From: Lachnospiraceae bacterium
GTDB taxonomy: Bacteria; Bacillota; Clostridia; Lachnospirales; Lachnospiraceae
Assembly (NCBI GenBank): GCA_024691305.1
Contig: JAILNS010000036.1
Span: 1 to 64,000 of the forward strand
DNA length: 64,000 nt
Direction of reading: 5' to 3'
The position numbers were made by a program, and so were the translations under genes. Below, piece by piece: positions 47,123-55,820 of this stretch (position 1 is the first letter of the stretch; the number at the start of each line of letters is the position of its first letter). The notes under the pieces were generated by a model that ran no database searches, had not been told where the DNA came from, and worked only from the letters and a program-made list of their open reading frames with translations.

Positions 47123-47707
47123 CTACTCCACCAGGCTTATACGACCGTCTTTACCGGGATAAACAAGCCACGCCTTTCCTATGATATTTTCTTTTTTGAC
47201 AGGACCGATGTTTCCGGATCTTGAGTCCTCCGAACTGTTCCTGTTATCTCCCAGAACAAAATACTCATCATCGCCAAGCAGGACCGGATTTGCCGCATTA
47301 CCCGGATCTTCCATAAAATCATATTTATCCTGAGATTCTGCGAGATATCCGTCAATATATAAACGCCCTTCGGATATGCTTACAGTTTCACCCGGCAGGG
47401 CCACGACACGTTTGGTATAGTAATGAGTATTGGTATTTCCGTACGGCAAAAAAACGATCACATCACCCCGTTTGGGAGATGACACCGTATAAACAAACCG
47501 ATTGATCAGGACCTGACTCGATGCAGGCAATGCTTCTTCCATGGAGTCGCCTATAACACCGGTTCTGCTTCCGAATACATAAGTGACTGCCAGCGCCAAA
47601 AAGATGACTATTGCCGTCTCTGCGATCAGTTCTATGACCCCTTTAACGAAATCCCTATTAATTTTCTTGTCTTTTTGATAAAAGGTTAAGCCCTTAACTT
47701 TTGCCAT
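47123..47707 (-). CDS. lepB: Signal peptidase I (first copy), possibly leaderless
   Basis: 194 residues: basic start, one membrane helix at about 24-47, catalytic Ser in IGDSMEEAL, Lys in YYTKRVVALPGE and GDNRNSSEDSR. The ATG at 47707 gives family length, but there is no ribosome site, and the -10 box lies nine bases before it, so the mRNA would have almost no leader. It begins a run through rbgA, lepB, rnhB and onward. Four bases separate it from rbgA. Confidence 0.92.
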   Translation of the reverse strand: MAKVKGLTFYQKDKKINRDFVKGVIELIAETAIVIFLALAVTYVFGSRTGVIGDSMEEALPASSQVLINRFVYTVSSPKRGDVIVFLPYGNTNTHYYTKRVVALPGETVSISEGRLYIDGYLAESQDKYDFMEDPGNAANPVLLGDDEYFVLGDNRNSSEDSRSGNIGPVKKENIIGKAWLVYPGKDGRISLVE

Positions 47708-47716
47708 AACTAATTT

Positions 47717-47725
47717 ATTATACCA
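47717..47725 (-). promoter_or_regulatory. Extended -10 promoter of lepB
   Basis: TGGTATAAT: a perfect TATAAT (47717-47722) with the TGn extension, immediately after the T tract of the rplS terminator. No good -35 is present. Predicted initiation at about 47710, two to four bases before the ATG. Confidence 0.7.
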
Positions 47726-47726
47726 T

Positions 47727-47757
47727 AAAAAAGAGGCATCCGATATACGGATACCTC
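47727..47757 (-). terminator. Terminator of the rpsP-rplS operon
   Basis: A 10-bp stem GAGGTATCCG with CGGATGCCTC (one G-T pair), five-base loop, followed by six T residues, 15 bases after the rplS stop codon. Confidence 0.9.
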
Positions 47758-47771
47758 TCATTAAGCTATGA

Positions 47772-48119
47772 TCATTTAACTTTTTCTTTAACCTTAGCAG
47801 CCTTACCGATTCTTCCGCGCAGATAAGTAAGTTTTGCTCTGCGAACCTTACCTTTTCTGACGATCTCAACCTTCTCAACGAGGGGTGAATGTACAGGCCA
47901 TGTCTTCTCAACACCTACACCGTTTGAATTCTTACGTACTGTAAATGTTGCTCTTGCACCGGTACCCTGAACCTTAATGATAGTACCCTCAAAGATCTGG
48001 ATCCTTTCACGGTTTCCCTCTTTGATCTTGCCGTGAACCTTAACGGTATCACCAACGTTGAGTTCGGGCGCATTTTCTTTTAACTGCTCGTTCTCAAGTT
48101 CTTTTATAATCTCGCTCAT
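47772..48119 (-). CDS. rplS: 50S ribosomal protein L19
   Basis: 115 residues with [27 protein letters not shown] and the [30 protein letters not shown] tail, canonical L19. The ATG at 48119 has AAGGAGG six bases upstream; an in-frame ATG at 48140 is less well placed. It is the last gene of the rpsP-khpA-rimM-trmD-rplS operon and is followed by a terminator. Confidence 0.97.
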   Translation of the reverse strand: MSEIIKELENEQLKENAPELNVGDTVKVHGKIKEGNRERIQIFEGTIIKVQGTGARATFTVRKNSNGVGVEKTWPVHSPLVEKVEIVRKGKVRRAKLTYLRGRIGKAAKVKEKVK

Positions 48120-48180
48120 AATGTTCCTCCTTATACTCATCCGCAGTCATATTCACCTTTGATCCGACTGCCGAATATTT

Positions 48181-48891
48181 CTATATCTTTTCATCCGGAT
48201 GTGATTCTATATATTTCTCATACAGGTCCGGACGCCTGTCTTTGGTTCTGATAAGCGACTCCTTATGTCGCCATGCGGATACTTTGGCGTGATCGCCGCT
48301 TAAAAGTATCTGGGGTACTTTCTTGCCCATCCACTCCTCGGGTCTTGAATACTGCGGGTATTCAAGAAGTCCGTCGGTAAAGCTTTCGGTATCACAGCTG
48401 TCTTCATTGTGAAGCACGCCCGTTATATGTCTCGATATCGCATCTATCATGACCATGGCCGGTAATTCTCCGCCGGTCAGTACATAGTCGCCTATGGAAA
48501 CATGATCCGTAACGATAGTCTCAAGCACTCTTTCATCTATGCCCTCATAATGACCGCACAAAAAAACGAGATGTTCTTCCTTTGACAATTCCACAGCCAT
48601 CTTCTGGTCAAAAGGCTTACCCTGAGGTGTAACGTAAATAACCCTGGATACTTCTTTTTCTTCGCATATTGCACGGTAACAGTCATATATCGGTTGTGCC
48701 TGCATCAACATGCCCGCACCGCCTCCGTAAGTATAATCGTCTACCCTGCCATGCTTGTTGTCGGTATAATCTCGGATGTTTACGCTGTTAATCTCTATAA
48801 GGCCTTTATCTATGGCTCTGGCCAGGATTGAAACATTAAGTCCCGCATCTATCATCTCGGGGAAAAGTGTCATGACGCTGAATCTTGTCAT
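48181..48891 (-). CDS. trmD: tRNA (guanine-N1)-methyltransferase
   Basis: 236 residues with FSVMTLFPEM, GGGAGMLMQAQPIYD, the trefoil-knot cofactor region LCGHYEGIDERV and SIGDYVLTGGELPAMVMID, fully canonical TrmD. It methylates G37 of tRNAs, preventing frameshifts. It overlaps rimM by four bases. Confidence 0.97.
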   Translation of the reverse strand: MTRFSVMTLFPEMIDAGLNVSILARAIDKGLIEINSVNIRDYTDNKHGRVDDYTYGGGAGMLMQAQPIYDCYRAICEEKEVSRVIYVTPQGKPFDQKMAVELSKEEHLVFLCGHYEGIDERVLETIVTDHVSIGDYVLTGGELPAMVMIDAISRHITGVLHNEDSCDTESFTDGLLEYPQYSRPEEWMGKKVPQILLSGDHAKVSAWRHKESLIRTKDRRPDLYEKYIESHPDEKI

Positions 48892-49391
48892 ACAAGCCCC
48901 TCCATAAGATGAATCCGCATGATACCTGCTTCAATATCAACTCCAAGTATACAATCCCTGATCGCAGGGACTAAGATTTCCTTACCGTTATTGTCTATGA
49001 TGTAAACATCATTCGCGCCGGTTTCAAGCACATCCTTTATCACACCGAAGTCTTCACCGTCATCGGTTATAACTTTAAGACCTATAAGATCTGCCACATA
49101 ATACTCATCTGTATCAAGCGAGATCGCATCTTCCCTCGGAATAGTAAGTTTTGCTTTTATAAGAAACCCGATATCATTGATATCGCTGTATTCGGAGAAC
49201 TTAACAATCACATACTGCTTAAAGAATTTCACTCTCTCGATATGTAATATATAATTTTCTTTTCCGGTTTCCGCGGTAACAACTTTAAGTTTCTTAAATC
49301 GTCCGGCATCATCGGTTGTAGGAAAAACCTTTACCTCACCCTGTATACCGTGAGTCGCCGTAATCACTCCTACCGTAAATCTTTCTGTCAT
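48888..49391 (-). CDS. rimM: 16S rRNA processing protein RimM
   Basis: 167 residues: N-terminal RimM beta-barrel (FTVGVITATHGIQGEVKVFPTTDD) and C-terminal PRC-barrel (DEYYVADLIGLKVITDDGEDFGVI; NGKEILVPAIRDCIL). It aids maturation of the 30S head and binds S19. It overlaps both khpA and trmD by four bases. Confidence 0.96.
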   Translation of the reverse strand: MTERFTVGVITATHGIQGEVKVFPTTDDAGRFKKLKVVTAETGKENYILHIERVKFFKQYVIVKFSEYSDINDIGFLIKAKLTIPREDAISLDTDEYYVADLIGLKVITDDGEDFGVIKDVLETGANDVYIIDNNGKEILVPAIRDCILGVDIEAGIMRIHLMEGLV

Positions 49392-49618
49392 TCGACTATT
49401 TCCACATCCACATGTCTGTTATCTTCAGCAGATGCCGCCTTGACTACAGAACGGATCGCCTTGGCTATCCTGCCCTGTTTGCCTATGACTTTACCCATAT
49501 CAGACTCAGCTACATGAAGCTTGACTACAAGGTTTTTGCCCGATTCTTCCTCGGTCACAACAACCTCATCAGGTCTGTCTACTAAAGCCTTGGCAATAAC
49601 TTCTACCAACTCTTTCAT
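49388..49618 (-). CDS. khpA: KH-domain RNA-binding protein KhpA
   Basis: 76 residues forming one KH domain with the GKQGRIAKAIRSVV loop (GxxG). KhpA binds RNA with KhpB and affects cell division and shape in Gram-positive cocci. It lies between rpsP and rimM as in nearly all Firmicutes. Confidence 0.95.
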   Translation of the reverse strand: MKELVEVIAKALVDRPDEVVVTEEESGKNLVVKLHVAESDMGKVIGKQGRIAKAIRSVVKAASAEDNRHVDVEIVE

Positions 49619-49631
49619 ATTCAGTCACCTC

Positions 49632-49874
49632 TTATATGATTCCGGCAACTTTGAAAAGCTTTGATACCACCTCTGTAGGCTGAGCACCGTTTGCGATCCA
49701 TTTTTTAGCCTCTTCCTCATCTACCTTAAATGTGGAAGGATCCGTATTGGGATCGTAGGTTCCGATCTCAGCTATAAAACGTCCGTCTCTGGGGGATCTG
49801 GAATCAGCAACAACTACTCTGTAGTAGGGTTCCTTTTTCTTTCCCATTCTTCTTAATCTGATCTTTACTGCCAT
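49632..49874 (-). CDS. rpsP: 30S ribosomal protein S16
   Basis: 80 residues beginning [42 protein letters not shown], canonical S16. The ribosome site is GGAGGTAGC. The 61 bases before it, after ffh, hold only a weak AGCTT/AAGCT hairpin. Confidence 0.98.
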   Translation of the reverse strand: MAVKIRLRRMGKKKEPYYRVVVADSRSPRDGRFIAEIGTYDPNTDPSTFKVDEEEAKKWIANGAQPTEVVSKLFKVAGII

Positions 49875-49935
49875 ATGCTACCTCCAAAATTAATTAACTA
49901 TATGATAAAAGCTTTATTAAGCTCGTTATCCGGTA

Positions 49936-51294
49936 TTAAAAGCCAAACATTCCTTTTCCGAGCCCACCCGGAAATTTAAATCCTCTTTTTCCGGCTCCGC
50001 CCATCTGTTTCATGAGTTTCTGGGACTGCTCGAACTGTTTTATAAAACGGTTTACTTCGCTTATATCAACGCCTGCACCTCTGGCTATCCTGTGTTTGCG
50101 GCTCGGATTTAAGAGTTTGGGATCCGATCTTTCCGCAGGTGTCATCGAAAGTACTATTGCTTCTGAACGGGCCATCTGCTTCTCATTTACCGCAGAATCA
50201 AGGTCAACTCCTTTGGGCATACCGCCAAGCATTCCAAGTATAGATGACAGGCCGCCCATATTGCGCATCTGCTTTAAACTCTCAAGATAATCGTTAAAGT
50301 CAAAACGCCCCTTCTTCATCCGCTCGGCCATACTCCGGGAGGTTTCTTCATCGATATCGATGTTCTCCTGTGCTTTGTCTATAAGAGTAAGCACATCTCC
50401 CATGCCAAGGATCCGGCTTGTCATTCTATCGGGATAGAAAGGTTCAAGATCCGAAAGTTTCTCTCCCATACCCACAAAGAGAATCGGTTTACCGGTTACT
50501 GCCTTTACGGAAAGTGCGGCACCGCCTCTTGTATCGGAATCGCTCTTGGATAAGATGACTCCGTCTATACCTATCTGCGAATCAAAATCCGATGCAACGT
50601 TTACGGCTTCCTGACCGGTCATAGCATCAACAACCAGAAAAGTCTGATGCACTGTGACTTCATTTTTGATGTCTTTAAGTTCCTGCATCATCTCTTCATC
50701 GATATGAAGTCTGCCGGCTGTATCTATTATAAGAACGTTATATCCTTCGGATACAGCTTTATCGTAAGCTGCCTTTGCGATCTTAACGGGGTTTTCCTTG
50801 TCTCCCATCGAAAAGCAGTCAACTTCCTGCTTTTTGGCATTGACCTCCAGCTGTGTGATAGCTGCCGGACGATATGTATCGCAGGCTGCAAGAAGTATCT
50901 TTTTACCCTTTAGTTTCATCTTGCCTGCCAGTTTTGCGGCAGTTGTGGTCTTACCTGCGCCTTGAAGTCCACACATCATCACTACTGTCAGACTCTTACC
51001 GGGTTCATATTTGATCTCGGTAACTTCGGATCCCATAAGATCCGTCATCTCGTCACGTACGATCTTGATAACCGTCTGTGCGGGATTGAGTCCGTTTAAG
51101 ACTTCTTCGCCTATTGCCTTTTCTTCAACGCCCTTTACGAACTGTTTAACAACCTTAAAATTAACGTCCGCCTCAAGAAGTGCCATACGAACTTCCTTTA
51201 GAGCGAGCTTGACGTCCTCCTCGGACAAACGGCCTTTGCCCTTCAGATTCTTAAAAACATTTTGAAGTTTATCGCTAAGGCTTTCCAGTGCCAT
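49936..51294 (-). CDS. ffh: Signal recognition particle protein Ffh
   Basis: 452 residues: N-domain (1-90), GTPase domain with CGLQGAGKTTTAAKLA, DTYRPAAITQL, DTAGRLHID and SKSDSDTRGGAAL, and the methionine-rich M domain (about 300-440) that binds signal sequences and 4.5S RNA. Its receptor FtsY is encoded at 54798-55820. ylxM precedes it by seven bases. Confidence 0.98.
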   Translation of the reverse strand: MALESLSDKLQNVFKNLKGKGRLSEEDVKLALKEVRMALLEADVNFKVVKQFVKGVEEKAIGEEVLNGLNPAQTVIKIVRDEMTDLMGSEVTEIKYEPGKSLTVVMMCGLQGAGKTTTAAKLAGKMKLKGKKILLAACDTYRPAAITQLEVNAKKQEVDCFSMGDKENPVKIAKAAYDKAVSEGYNVLIIDTAGRLHIDEEMMQELKDIKNEVTVHQTFLVVDAMTGQEAVNVASDFDSQIGIDGVILSKSDSDTRGGAALSVKAVTGKPILFVGMGEKLSDLEPFYPDRMTSRILGMGDVLTLIDKAQENIDIDEETSRSMAERMKKGRFDFNDYLESLKQMRNMGGLSSILGMLGGMPKGVDLDSAVNEKQMARSEAIVLSMTPAERSDPKLLNPSRKHRIARGAGVDISEVNRFIKQFEQSQKLMKQMGGAGKRGFKFPGGLGKGMFGF

Positions 51295-51301
51295 GTATCA
51301 C

Positions 51302-51631
51302 CTATATGATATCGAGTATCTCTCTGCATAATCCCGACAGTTCATGTTTGGATATATCTTCACTGCCTAAGATCTTTTCCATGGTTTCTATACGTTTTCT
51401 GACTTCTCCGAACCGCTTTACAAGTCCAAGTTTATCTTCGTAGCCTTCCAATATCCTGTCGGTACGCTTAACCATATCATGTACCGCCTGCCTGCTCACA
51501 CCAAGATCGTCAGCTATCTCACCTAATGAAAGATTTTCGTATACTACAGACTCATAAACCTGTCTCTGATGTTCGGTCAAAAGTTCACCGTAGAAATCAT
51601 ACAATATACCTTGTTGTACTATCTTTTCCAT
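51302..51631 (-). CDS. ylxM: YlxM, helix-turn-helix protein of the SRP operon
   Basis: 109 residues: LYDFYGELLTEHQRQVYESVVYENLSLGEIADDLGVSRQAVHDMVKRTDRIL is a sigma-70 region-4-like HTH. YlxM interacts with SRP components in some Firmicutes. The ATG at 51631 is chosen by comparison with family length; a GTG five codons upstream is possible. No strong ribosome site precedes either codon, and a perfect hairpin lies 21 bases upstream. Confidence 0.9.
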   Translation of the reverse strand: MEKIVQQGILYDFYGELLTEHQRQVYESVVYENLSLGEIADDLGVSRQAVHDMVKRTDRILEGYEDKLGLVKRFGEVRKRIETMEKILGSEDISKHELSGLCREILDII

Positions 51632-51652
51632 ATGTACGGATCTCACTTTCGT

Positions 51653-51672
51653 GTAAAGTAAAACTACTTTAC
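51653..51672. repeat. Perfect inverted repeat in the ylxM leader
   Basis: GTAAAGTA, four bases, TACTTTAC: an 8-bp perfect palindrome between the predicted transcription start and the ylxM start codon. It could be an operator or a small mRNA hairpin. Confidence 0.85.
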
Positions 51673-51690
51673 ATTAAACGCACATAGACT

Positions 51691-51719
51691 ATACTACTAC
51701 AGCCAAAAATGGGTGTCAA
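51691..51719 (-). promoter_or_regulatory. Promoter of the ylxM-ffh-rpsP operon
   Basis: Perfect -35 TTGACA (51714-51719) and TAGTAT (51691-51696), 17 bases apart. The -35 lies inside the descending stem of the upstream terminator. Confidence 0.75.
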
Positions 51720-51739
51720 GCATTTTTTCTTGACACCCA
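51705..51739 (-). terminator. Terminator of the C39-peptidase gene, overlapping the ylxM promoter
   Basis: A perfect 12-bp stem ATGGGTGTCAAG / CTTGACACCCAT (51709-51739) with a seven-base loop, followed by T residues on the minus strand. Confidence 0.85.
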
Positions 51740-51779
51740 TGATCTTACGGATCTATATACTTTTTTATAAACCTGAATA

Positions 51780-52448
51780 TCAGTTTGATCCTATCTCCAG
51801 ATATCCTATAAGCTTTGAAAGATCAAAATCATTCATAACTCCGGTATTCGGATCATAAAACTTTCCGTCAAATGTTACCAGATAATGACTGTATCTGCCC
51901 ATCTTCTCCATAAGTATCGCACATTTAGGCAGTTCGCAGTCTCTTCCGAGTGTATAAACCAGAGTCGAAGAATGCGGTATTCCAAGATAATCAAGTGTAG
52001 TGATCATCTTGGCCATATTTGCCTGCCATTCACGACAATGCATAAGATCGCATGCTTCATCAAGAGATACACCCGCTATCATCGCAACAGCTGCCTGTCC
52101 GCAAAGTCCGTCCCAGGGTTGTGTTACAAGATCGACATGATCCACTTTTCTTATCGGATTTGCTTCCCAGTAGGGAGAATCAGAAATATCAAGGTTATTA
52201 CCTACTATCTGGATCGAAACGGTATATTCTTTTCCGGGTTCAACGGAATTGACGATATCATCCGATACCGGAATATCGTAATATCCCTGCCCCTTGGATT
52301 CCATATTACACGTAAAGCACTTGTCATCGAAGCATACTCTGACAGGAGCTTTACCTACCACCTCGCAAACCTCCCATACATTAAAAGGTACCGAGATCAT
52401 ATTTGCGGTATCTCTGAACTCAACTTTACTCTTAAATTCGTACTTCAT
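51780..52448 (-). CDS. C39-like papain-fold peptidase with N-terminal DUF1905-like domain
   Basis: 222 residues without a signal peptide. Residues 1-82 read like a DUF1905 beta-barrel (VPFNVWEVCEVVGKAPVRVCF; PGKEYTVSIQIV). Residues 105-215 resemble C39-like peptidases: Gln110 and Cys116 in TQPWDGLCGQAAVAMI, His188 in YSHYLVTF, and Asp199 in YDPNTG, a plausible catalytic triad. It may be a cytoplasmic cysteine protease or amidase; no substrate is evident. It is the last gene after GH25 and is followed by a strong terminator. Confidence 0.7.
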   Translation of the reverse strand: MKYEFKSKVEFRDTANMISVPFNVWEVCEVVGKAPVRVCFDDKCFTCNMESKGQGYYDIPVSDDIVNSVEPGKEYTVSIQIVGNNLDISDSPYWEANPIRKVDHVDLVTQPWDGLCGQAAVAMIAGVSLDEACDLMHCREWQANMAKMITTLDYLGIPHSSTLVYTLGRDCELPKCAILMEKMGRYSHYLVTFDGKFYDPNTGVMNDFDLSKLIGYLEIGSN

Positions 52449-52481
52449 TTTACACCCTCCGTTATAGTTTATGCTTTATGT

Positions 52482-53585
52482 TCATCTTACAAAACGAATA
52501 TTGATATCAACATTACCCGATATGCCGCTGACCGAACCCGTATCGGTATATTGCCACATATCCATCTCGTAAGGAAAATACGGAACCTCAGTATAACCCG
52601 CAAACCACTTGCTGTAATCCTCAAGCTGCTGCATATCGAGCATCAGCAAAAAAGTCTTCAGATTACCGTATATACAGGTTTCATATCCGGCGGCTTTTAT
52701 GGTATCAAGGAATATCTTAACATATTTTGTCCTTTCCTCCATCGACAGCTGATTGCCTCTCCCGTCATCTCCTCCGACCATCTCAACATCAATAACTACA
52801 GGACAGGATATATCATAAGGTTCTATACGATCAAGAACATACTCAGCTTCCTCTTTTGCTTCAGCCTCGGATGTCGCCTGTGTAAGAAAATAAACGCCTG
52901 CTTTTATATCATTATCAAGCGCTCCTTCGATATTGTCCTCAAAGGTCTCATCATCCATGATATCCCCCTGTGAATAACCTCTGTATCCGACACGGATGAT
53001 CGCAGCGTCTATTCCGTCATCGCTCACTTTTCCCCAGTTGATCTTTTCCTGGAATTTGGAAACATCTATCCAGGTCTCGGTCGAAGCCGCACTGCCGTTA
53101 TACACTATTCTGTTTTTGTCACTGACGGAAAAGTCGGCATCCTCAAAAGGATGATGCACCAGACTGTCAAGAATCGGGAAAAACTTAAAATGATTCTCAT
53201 CAAATACGATCAGATCGTCAGGATAAAACTGTTTGAGCGTCTCTACCGAACTGTCCGAACCCATAAGTTCGTTTTTTAGCTTATTAAGTACTTCTACCTC
53301 ACCATCGGCATTTCCCTGTTCATATGCCGCGTCGTGTTCGGCGGCAATAAGAGCATCGGCTTCCGATCTTGCAAGATATGGATCTTCCGGATCCTCATAA
53401 ACATCTACTCTTGCCTGAAGTTCGGCTTTTTCTTCACTTATCTGGCGGTATTTTACCAGAAAGATAAGCGAGAATGTAATAGCACTAAGTGCTATGAGAC
53501 AAAGTATTATCTCAAGAATATAATTCAGATTATTTCTTTTTTTGCGTCTTTTCCTTTTGGAATTGGAAACAGGTGCATCACTCAT
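52482..53585 (-). CDS. Membrane-tethered GH25 lysozyme
   Basis: 367 residues: basic cytoplasmic start (KRKRRKKR), one membrane helix at about 22-44, a short coiled-coil stretch (46-70), a linker region, and a GH25 muramidase domain (about 165-367) with WIDVSKFQ, DAAIIRVGYRG, AGVYFLTQA and PVVIDVEMV, which supply the catalytic Asp and Glu. It should cut peptidoglycan between MurNAc and GlcNAc while anchored to the membrane, suggesting wall remodelling. The start overlaps the ilvA stop (TAATG). Confidence 0.9.
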   Translation of the reverse strand: MSDAPVSNSKRKRRKKRNNLNYILEIILCLIALSAITFSLIFLVKYRQISEEKAELQARVDVYEDPEDPYLARSEADALIAAEHDAAYEQGNADGEVEVLNKLKNELMGSDSSVETLKQFYPDDLIVFDENHFKFFPILDSLVHHPFEDADFSVSDKNRIVYNGSAASTETWIDVSKFQEKINWGKVSDDGIDAAIIRVGYRGYSQGDIMDDETFEDNIEGALDNDIKAGVYFLTQATSEAEAKEEAEYVLDRIEPYDISCPVVIDVEMVGGDDGRGNQLSMEERTKYVKIFLDTIKAAGYETCIYGNLKTFLLMLDMQQLEDYSKWFAGYTEVPYFPYEMDMWQYTDTGSVSGISGNVDINIRFVR

Positions 53586-54811
53586 TAAATACTGGTCCTC
53601 ACAAGTTTAGGTTTATAACCGTTATCATTAAGCGCTTTCATGATAGTTTCTTTATGTTCCGTACCGTATGCTTCAAGTGTGATCCTGAGTTCAACAGCGG
53701 CATTCCTGTTTATTGATACAAACTGGTTATGCTCTAACTTTATAACATTTCCGCTTTCTTTGGCTATAACGTCAGCGACCCTTGAAAGTTCACCGGGCTT
53801 ATCGGGTAAAAGAACCGATACGGTAAATATCCTGTCTCTGAGGATAAGACCCTGTTGAACCACACTGGACATCGTGATAACGTCCATATTACCACCGCTT
53901 AATATGGCTACAACCTTCTTGTCCTTTATGTCGAGCTGTTTAAGAGCTGCAACTGTAAGAAGGCCCGAATTCTCGACGATCATTTTATGGTTTTCCACCA
54001 TATCCAAAAAAGATACAACCAGATCCTGATCATCGACGGTCACGATCTTATCTATATTCTTGGCAACATACGGGAATATCTTTGATCCGGGAGTTTTGAC
54101 TGCAGTTCCGTCGGCTATGGTATTTACACTGTTAAGGGTGGTCACTTTGCCTTTTTCAAGGGAAACCTGCATACAGTTGGCTCCGGAAGGTTCAACCCCT
54201 ATCACCTTGATCTTGGGATTAAGTAACTTTGCAAGTGTAGATACCCCGCATGCAAGTCCGCCGCCTCCTATAGGTACCAGGATATAATCAACCAAAGGAA
54301 GCTCCTTAATGATCTCCATCGCTATGGTGCCCTGGCCGGTAGCTACGGCCGGGTCATCAAACGGATGAACAAAAGTATATCCTTTTTCCTCTGCGAGTTC
54401 ATAAGCCTTATCACACGCCTCGTCATAAACATCCCCGTAAAGTATGACTTCTGCGCCGTAACTCTTGGTCCTGTTGACCTTGATAAGGGGAGTCGTGGTA
54501 GGCATGACTATGGTCGCATGCACTCCGTATCTTTTAGCCGCATAGGCTACTCCCTGTGCGTGATTGCCGGCAGATGCAGTGATAAGCCCCTTTTCCTTTT
54601 CTTCATCAGAAAGGGTGGAAATCTTATAATAAGCACCTCTTAGCTTATAGGCACCGGTATATTGCATGTTTTCAGGCTTTAAATAGATCTTGCCTCCGGT
54701 TAATTCACTCAGATACTCACTGTATATGAGTTTGGTCTCGCCGGCTACACTCCTTACGGCATCATAAGCTTCTTCAAACGCATCCAGGGTTAACATTTCA
54801 TATTTGCTCAT
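53585..54811 (-). CDS. ilvA: Threonine ammonia-lyase (threonine deaminase) with ACT domain
   Basis: 408 residues. PLP Lys in YTGAYKLRGAYYKI, SAGNHAQGVAYAAK, PIGGGGLACGVSTLA and ILSGGNMD mark the fold-type II catalytic domain; a C-terminal ACT domain (about 330-405) suits allosteric control. It deaminates threonine to 2-oxobutyrate for isoleucine synthesis or catabolism. The start at 54811 has GGAG six bases upstream; the gene's frame extends further into ftsY. No T-box leader is present. Confidence 0.93.
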   Translation of the reverse strand: MSKYEMLTLDAFEEAYDAVRSVAGETKLIYSEYLSELTGGKIYLKPENMQYTGAYKLRGAYYKISTLSDEEKEKGLITASAGNHAQGVAYAAKRYGVHATIVMPTTTPLIKVNRTKSYGAEVILYGDVYDEACDKAYELAEEKGYTFVHPFDDPAVATGQGTIAMEIIKELPLVDYILVPIGGGGLACGVSTLAKLLNPKIKVIGVEPSGANCMQVSLEKGKVTTLNSVNTIADGTAVKTPGSKIFPYVAKNIDKIVTVDDQDLVVSFLDMVENHKMIVENSGLLTVAALKQLDIKDKKVVAILSGGNMDVITMSSVVQQGLILRDRIFTVSVLLPDKPGELSRVADVIAKESGNVIKLEHNQFVSINRNAAVELRITLEAYGTEHKETIMKALNDNGYKPKLVRTSI

Positions 54812-55820
54812 CATTTGCTCCTTCAAACATAGCCGTTGCAAAAGCCTGCGGATCGAATCTAAGCAGGTCTTCTATTCCTTCTCCGACACCGATATATTTG
54901 ACCGGTACGGAAAGTTCGCTTGCTATGGCTATTGCGATACCGCCTTTTGCCGTCCCGTCCATCTTGGTAAGTACAATGCCCGTGATATTTGACACTTCCG
55001 AAAAATCCTTTGCCTGGCTTAAGGCGTTCTGACCGGTCGTTGCATCCAGGACTATAAGATTCTCTCTTTTATAATCAGGCAGTTCTCTCGTGATTATCCT
55101 GTCTATCTTATCAAGTTCGTTCATAAGGTTCTTTTTATTATTAAGACGTCCTGCGGTATCACATATAAGTATATCAGCATGTCTTGCTTTTGCGGCATGT
55201 AATGCATCAAAGATCACGGAAGCGGGATCTGATCCCTCATGACCGGATATAACATCAACACCGGCCTTCTCTCCCCACATGATAAGCTGCTCCGTTGCTG
55301 CCGCCCTGAATGTATCAGCTGCAGCAAGTATGACTTTTTTGCCGGAGTTTTTGAGTTTTGAGGCCATCTTACCGCAATAGGTTGTTTTGCCTACTCCGTT
55401 TACCCCTATGACCAATACGACACTGGGGCCTTCTTCATAATCATAAGAATCATCCGGCACATTCATTTTGGATGCAACCAGTCTTGATAAGGCAGCCCTG
55501 CAGTCCTCTGTCGATCTGATCCTCTCGTCTTTTATCATAAGACGCAGGTCATCAAGCACGTCTTCCGCAGTATTTACGCCTACATCCGCCATTATAAGCT
55601 GCTCTTCCAGATCGTCAAAGAAATCCTCATTAAGATCATCGTAGGCTCCGAAAACAGTATCTATCCCGTATACTATATTCTTTCTTGTCTTGGTGAGTCC
55701 GGCCTTTAATCTTGCAAAGACACCGGCCTTCTTTACCTCTTCGGTCTGTGCATTATCAGCGGTTTTAAGATCGCCTTCGAATTTATTATCGTCTTCGTAT
55801 TTCCGATCATCTTTCATCAT
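54798..55820 (-). CDS. ftsY: SRP receptor FtsY
   Basis: 340 residues: a short charged start, the N-domain (ARLKAGLTKTRKNIVYGID), and the SRP GTPase domain with GVNGVGKTTYCGKMA, DTFRAAATEQL, DTAGRLNNKKNLM and TKMDGTAKGG. It docks Ffh-ribosome complexes on the membrane. The start overlaps the smc stop (TGATG). The long acidic A-domain of E. coli FtsY is absent, as usual in Firmicutes. Confidence 0.97.
   Translation of the reverse strand: MMKDDRKYEDDNKFEGDLKTADNAQTEEVKKAGVFARLKAGLTKTRKNIVYGIDTVFGAYDDLNEDFFDDLEEQLIMADVGVNTAEDVLDDLRLMIKDERIRSTEDCRAALSRLVASKMNVPDDSYDYEEGPSVVLVIGVNGVGKTTYCGKMASKLKNSGKKVILAAADTFRAAATEQLIMWGEKAGVDVISGHEGSDPASVIFDALHAAKARHADILICDTAGRLNNKKNLMNELDKIDRIITRELPDYKRENLIVLDATTGQNALSQAKDFSEVSNITGIVLTKMDGTAKGGIAIAIASELSVPVKYIGVGEGIEDLLRFDPQAFATAMFEGANDEQI

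Noticed and set aside
51885-52973. Plus-strand open frame of 362 codons
   Set aside because: It is antisense to the C39-like and GH25 genes, is rich in Tyr, Ile, His and Arg as shadows here usually are, and has no recognisable domain.
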